From contig JAUXAH010000030.1 in the NCBI GenBank assembly GCA_030614945.1, positions 1-12,217 of the forward strand: a DNA stretch of 12,217 nucleotides, read 5' to 3'. The notes below the pieces were generated by a model. That model was not told the origin of the DNA, ran no database searches, and was given only the letters and a program-made list of their open reading frames with translations. This document shows, in pieces, positions 9,866-12,217 of this stretch; within the stretch, counting starts at the first letter, position 1, and the number at the start of each line of letters is the position of its first letter. Source of the DNA: Phycisphaerae bacterium (lineage in GTDB: Bacteria; Planctomycetota; Phycisphaerae; Sedimentisphaerales; SG8-4). Both the position numbers and the translations under genes were made by a program.

Positions 9866-10293
9866 GTTTCCGCCCCCTTGATTTCCACATTTATTATCGA
9901 ATGAAACCCAGTGTATTTCGACATGATATAAGTCAACTTAATTTCCTCTCCGATTGGCAGCAACCGATGCGTGATATTAAAGGCCATGGCGAATGTTCCG
10001 TCCTCGTTCTCCCAGGTGAGCATCAACCTTCCCCCGATCTCCACGTTCACTATTTTGCCCTCAATCGTGTAGCGAGTAGGTTCGGGTATCGTGGGTTCAG
10101 GTTCAGAATATACATGAAAATAAACCGCAATGGCGACTATCACAAGAACCGCCGCAAGCATCAACAAGTATTCGAAGGGACCCTGTCCACGCACCGCCTT
10201 CGACTTCGCTAGTCGAAGGTCGTTTTTCCTTTTTGGAGATATTTCGCCCTTGATAAACAAATTATTTATGGAGGGGAGTTTTTTGGGGCTCAT
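9862..10293 (-). CDS. Type IV pilin-like protein with archaeal class III signal peptide
   Basis: Residues 35-60 (RGQGPFEYLLMLAAVLVIVAIAV) match the archaeal class III signal peptide: G-Q at the cleavage point, Glu at +5 (Gln37 = +1, Glu41 = +5) and a hydrophobic pilin helix. Such proteins are processed by an EppA-type prepilin peptidase. The mature C-terminal part (about 75-140) is a small beta-rich domain (YTIEGKIVNVEIGGRLMLTW, IKLTYIMSKY, IINVEIKG). The leader of 36 residues is longer than usual; an in-frame GTG (codon 34, giving MRGQGPFEY) follows a perfect hairpin and could be the true start. ATG 10293 overlaps the previous stop and has GGAGG 7 nt upstream. Likely an adhesin or cell-surface filament subunit. 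Confidence 0.78.
   Translation of the reverse strand: MSPKKLPSINNLFIKGEISPKRKNDLRLAKSKAVRGQGPFEYLLMLAAVLVIVAIAVYFHVYSEPEPTIPEPTRYTIEGKIVNVEIGGRLMLTWENEDGTFAMAFNITHRLLPIGEEIKLTYIMSKYTGFHSIINVEIKGAET
10197..10219. other. Perfect 9-bp hairpin in the pilin-like gene, ahead of the signal-peptide codons
   Basis: CCTTCGACT and AGTCGAAGG are separated by 5 nt. On the minus transcript it lies just before the in-frame GTG that would start the pilin at its signal peptide. On the plus strand it is followed by TCGTTTTT, so it resembles an intrinsic terminator in that orientation, but no plus-strand gene feeds into it. Confidence 0.6.
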
Positions 10294-10433
10294 TTCTTTG
10301 CCTCCTTCACGACCTTCGGAGGATATTTAGTAAGGGGACACTTGCAAGCGGGACAAATGTGAACTTCTTCGTTTTCTGGGGTCCAAACATGACCACACTT
10401 GGAACATTCCAAGCGCGTGATCTTAACCTTCAT
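10290..10433 (-). CDS. 47-aa rubredoxin-like zinc ribbon, first gene of the operon
   Basis: Cys10-x2-Cys13-Gly (ECSKCGHVWTP) and Cys27-x2-Cys30 (ICPACKCPL) give a typical ribbon with the aromatic HVW after the first knuckle, as in rubredoxin-like and transcription-factor ribbons. It is followed by a basic tail (KYPPKVVKEAKK). It is the first gene after the minus-strand TATA box, about 14 nt from the expected transcription start, with GGAG upstream. Its stop overlaps the pilin-like gene start (ATGA). Confidence 0.72.
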   Translation of the reverse strand: MKVKITRLECSKCGHVWTPENEEVHICPACKCPLTKYPPKVVKEAKK

Positions 10434-10461
10434 CACTCCATTCTCCACTTTCGGTTGTATG

Positions 10462-10486
10462 CAAGGGCCTTTAAATCTTTCCCTTG
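10462..10486 (-). promoter_or_regulatory. Minus-strand promoter: TATA box inside an inverted repeat
   Basis: GATTTAAAGG (minus strand, about 10468-10477) is a good archaeal TATA box, about 40 nt before the first gene. It is enclosed by CAAGGG and CCCTTG (13 nt apart), so a dimeric repressor bound there would block TBP/TFB. It is the only clear promoter for the 10.4-kb operon. Confidence 0.55.
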
Positions 10487-10497
10487 AGGATTACTCG

Positions 10498-10519
10498 GGG
10501 GTAAATCATTAAATACCCC
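10498..10519 (+). promoter_or_regulatory. Plus-strand integrase promoter: TATA box inside an inverted repeat
   Basis: CATTAAATACC holds a TATA-like box about 50 nt upstream of the integrase ATG. GGGGTA and TACCCC flank the centre of the box (10 nt apart). The arms differ from those of the minus-strand site, so two different regulators or one flexible one may act. Confidence 0.5.
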
Positions 10520-10562
10520 AGACTCCCACTGAAGACATGGAGAGGGGAGGCAAAGACTGAGG

Positions 10563-11423
10563 ATGGAAGCCACGGTCTCGACCCGCCCGTGGGCTACGCA
10601 GGGACTCGAACCCGCAGAACGGTTAGATGAAAGTAGCCCTATCCTGCACGACTTCGCAAACTCGCTGAACCAGCTCGCCGCCGGGACGATGAGGCTCTAC
10701 AGCAAGCGCCTGCTGTGGCTCCAGGACCGAATCCCCTGCCCGTTGATCCGAGCGACTTTGACCGACTTCAACCGGGTGTTCGCGGATCTGACGAAGCACC
10801 GCCACCCGTCCACGGTGAACGGCGTGAAGTCTGCTGCTAAGGCGTGGCTGCGGTTCCTGGATCGGGGCGATGAGGCGAGGGAGATTAAAATCGTGTCGGT
10901 CCGCTGGCTCCCCAGGAACCCGCCGAACCCCGAGCTGATGGACCGCTGCTTCGATGCCTGCCGCACCGCCCGGGAGTCCGCCCTTCTACACGGCCTCTAC
11001 TCGTTCGCGTTCCGCTGCTTTGAGGCATCCCAGACCAAGGCCAGCGAGGTGGACATGGGCGAGGGCAAGATCAGGGTGTGGGGCAAGGGCGGCGTCCCGG
11101 ACTACGCGGTTGCTTGGCCCCGCCGCGATGATGCCCTGCGCTCGTTGCATCGCCACCTGAACGGGCGCATCCTCGGCTCGATCTACAACCTCGAACACTC
11201 GGGGATACGCTGGATCGTCACGCGCATCGGGAACCGTGTCGGGGTCAGGCTGCGGCCCCACTTGCTGCGGCACGCCGGGGCGACCTCACTAATCAGGCAG
11301 GGGGCTGACATCTACAACATCCAGGTCTGGCTCAGGCACCGCCGCATCCAGACGACCCTCAGCTACACCCACCTGACCCACTACGATTTAATAGCGCGGG
11401 CGAAAGAACGGGAGTGGAGGTAA
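10563..11423 (+). CDS. Tyrosine recombinase / integrase
   Basis: 286 aa. The N-terminal part (about 25-105) is the helical core-binding domain (MRLYSKRLLWLQDRI, NRVFADLTKHRHPSTVNGVKSAAKAWLRFL). The catalytic domain keeps all residues: Arg151 (FRCFEA), Lys175 (WGKGG), His233-x2-Arg236 (PHLLRH), His259 (LRHRR) and nucleophile Tyr268 (TTLSYTH). It should carry out site-specific integration and excision, or dimer resolution. Gene GC content is higher than its neighbours. ATG follows a GGGGAGG site with a rather long 12-nt spacing; TGAGG directly before the ATG may also contribute. It is divergent from the operon and sits next to a candidate operator pair, as a lysogeny or maintenance switch often does. 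No attachment core was recognised nearby. Confidence 0.93.
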   Translation: MEATVSTRPWATQGLEPAERLDESSPILHDFANSLNQLAAGTMRLYSKRLLWLQDRIPCPLIRATLTDFNRVFADLTKHRHPSTVNGVKSAAKAWLRFLDRGDEAREIKIVSVRWLPRNPPNPELMDRCFDACRTARESALLHGLYSFAFRCFEASQTKASEVDMGEGKIRVWGKGGVPDYAVAWPRRDDALRSLHRHLNGRILGSIYNLEHSGIRWIVTRIGNRVGVRLRPHLLRHAGATSLIRQGADIYNIQVWLRHRRIQTTLSYTHLTHYDLIARAKEREWR

Positions 11424-11469
11424 AAGGTAAATGAGGCTCTTGCAGGAAAAATTCAAGGGAGGTGAACAA

Positions 11470-11985
11470 ATGGATAATGCATTTCAAGGGAGCATTTGTA
11501 TCGTCCTCGGTATAATGATGCTAATGAATGCGTGGGGCGCGTGGGCTCTTAACGACACGAGCACCCAAATCCAGCCGATTGACGACTACGAGGCAACTGG
11601 TGGGGGTCAGTTTACTGCCAAAGTTACGGTGATGAATGTCGGCACGACCCCTGATACGTTCGTTGTTTCGGCAATGGGGCTTGGCGTTGGTCAAATGAAT
11701 GTAGTTCCTCCCGAGCAGTCAATAGGGGTCGGGCAATCAGCGGATTTTTACATAACTTTTGGGGTTGGCGACGTTGATACTGAAACAGAGAGAGATGTTA
11801 CCGTTGTGGCAACAGCTATGGGTAGTCAAGAGAAAGACGAGAGGACCTTCAAGGTAACCATAATGCCGAGTTCGGATGGTGATAACGCTAGAGACCTCGT
11901 CCCAGCGATCGTCGGCGTAGTCGTGATGGCTGTGGTGATCGCAGCAATCTGGCTGTGGAGGCGAAGGAGAACTACTGCAAGCTAA
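11470..11985 (+). CDS. 171-aa cell-surface protein, beta-sandwich domain with C-terminal membrane anchor
   Basis: ATG 11470 is chosen over 11431 because GGGAGGTGA lies 6 nt upstream. Residues about 7-27 are a hydrophobic signal or anchor (SICIVLGIMMLMNAWGAWAL). Residues 30-140 are a beta-rich, Asp/Thr-rich domain (FTAKVTVMNVGTTPDTFVVSA, ADFYITFGVGDV, RDVTVVATAMGS) that resembles CARDB/NEW3-like immunoglobulin folds of archaeal S-layer-associated proteins. Residues about 143-163 form the C-terminal span, followed by RRRR. The domain should face outside. Possible role: host-surface modification or virion protein. The gene has lower GC content than the integrase and may be an independent cassette. 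Confidence 0.72.
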   Translation: MDNAFQGSICIVLGIMMLMNAWGAWALNDTSTQIQPIDDYEATGGGQFTAKVTVMNVGTTPDTFVVSAMGLGVGQMNVVPPEQSIGVGQSADFYITFGVGDVDTETERDVTVVATAMGSQEKDERTFKVTIMPSSDGDNARDLVPAIVGVVVMAVVIAAIWLWRRRRTTAS

Positions 11986-12002
11986 AATCCCAAATTTTCC
12001 CC

Positions 12003-12042
12003 CGATCCCGATTTAGGGGCCGATGAATGCATATCGGAGGGG
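12003..12042 (+). other. Weak hairpin in the 11986-12160 intergenic stretch
   Basis: CCGAT and ATCGG (8 nt apart) can pair, followed by a run of eight or nine G. It may be part of a terminator for the surface-protein gene, together with TTTT at 11996-11999. Otherwise nothing recognisable lies here before the promoter. Confidence 0.2.
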
Positions 12043-12108
12043 GGGGAGTCCCTAATAAATTAACTAAGTTCGTGTGGTTTGCGTAACTGGAAAACCCCAG
12101 ATCTTCCC

Positions 12109-12120
12109 CGAAAAGTTTAT
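12109..12120 (+). promoter_or_regulatory. BRE/TATA promoter for the last gene
   Basis: CGAAAAGTTTAT is a textbook archaeal BRE plus TATA. The transcription start is expected near 12140-12145. An imperfect palindrome ACGGaAT / ATaCCGT (12124-12142, 5-nt spacer) sits over the expected start and could be an operator. Confidence 0.6.
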
Positions 12121-12160
12121 GAGAACGGAATGGTCAATACCGTTTGGGAGAAAAAACAAA

Positions 12161-12217
12161 ATGGGGGCCACCGAGTCGAGGGAGATGGAAAAAAATGGAC
12201 ATAAAGACCCTGCGCGA
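12161..12217 (+). CDS. Partial CDS, N-terminus of unknown protein
   Basis: The ATG at 12161 lies about 20 nt after the expected transcription start and is open for 19 codons to the window edge (MGATESREMEKNGHKDPAR). An alternative ATG at 12195 in another frame (MDIKTLR) has GAGGGAG 10 nt upstream and is also open, so the real start is undecided. Product unknown. Confidence 0.4.
   Translation, partial: MGATESREMEKNGHKDPAR

Noticed and set aside
10180..10196. CCCTGTCCACGC in the pilin-like gene as a repeat copy
   Set aside because: It resembles only one side of copy D, is read in another frame and has no second arm.

Overview
This window looks like part of an archaeal virus, provirus or integrative plasmid, most likely of a euryarchaeon-like host. 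The reasons are TATA/BRE-type promoter sequences rather than bacterial -35/-10 boxes, a pilin-type protein with an archaeal class III signal peptide, a RadA/RadB-like ATPase, strong GGAGGTGA-type ribosome binding sites and an archaeal-style membrane-anchored surface protein. No capsid, terminase or replication gene is visible, so virus versus plasmid is open and the host is an inference.

Layout. From about 10.43 kb down to base 1, one very dense minus-strand operon carries about 33 small genes, nearly all joined by start/stop overlaps (ATGA, GTGA, TTGA, TGATG) or gaps of a few bases. In transcription order: a 47-aa zinc ribbon, a pilin-like protein, a three-helix membrane protein, a 17-codon leader ORF, a C5-cytosine DNA methyltransferase, a 24-aa micro-ORF, and a long run of small proteins, most with paired cysteines (8.3-5.1 kb). 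Then come a ParB/MT-A70 adenine methyltransferase fusion and a structured-RNA island holding a tRNA-Met(CAU)-like gene (3.6-3.9 kb). A possible regulator, a RadA/RadB-like ATPase, a coiled-coil protein and a final run of zinc microproteins follow. About 15 of the small proteins have zinc-finger-like Cys/His patterns. Several genes are too short to be seen by a length-filtered ORF search.

At 10.43-10.56 kb there is a divergent promoter region with two TATA boxes, each inside an inverted repeat. Rightward from it are a tyrosine recombinase (integrase) with a complete catalytic set, a surface protein, and the start of another gene behind a good BRE/TATA promoter.

Most striking are two features. 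(1) A 27-28 bp imperfectly palindromic repeat occurs four times, each time directly after the start codon of an otherwise unrelated gene, so that it encodes the start of that protein. A second short start-site motif occurs three times, and a 22-bp ribosome-site/start module is repeated exactly at two genes 7.2 kb apart. The operon therefore seems to be assembled from cassettes with standard start modules. (2) The tRNA-like gene is flanked within 13 nt on each side by two long stem structures, one with a possible pseudoknot. Three helices here and at 7.4-7.5 kb differ from perfect pairing only at positions that form G-U wobbles in minus-strand RNA, as expected if the transcript is what folds.
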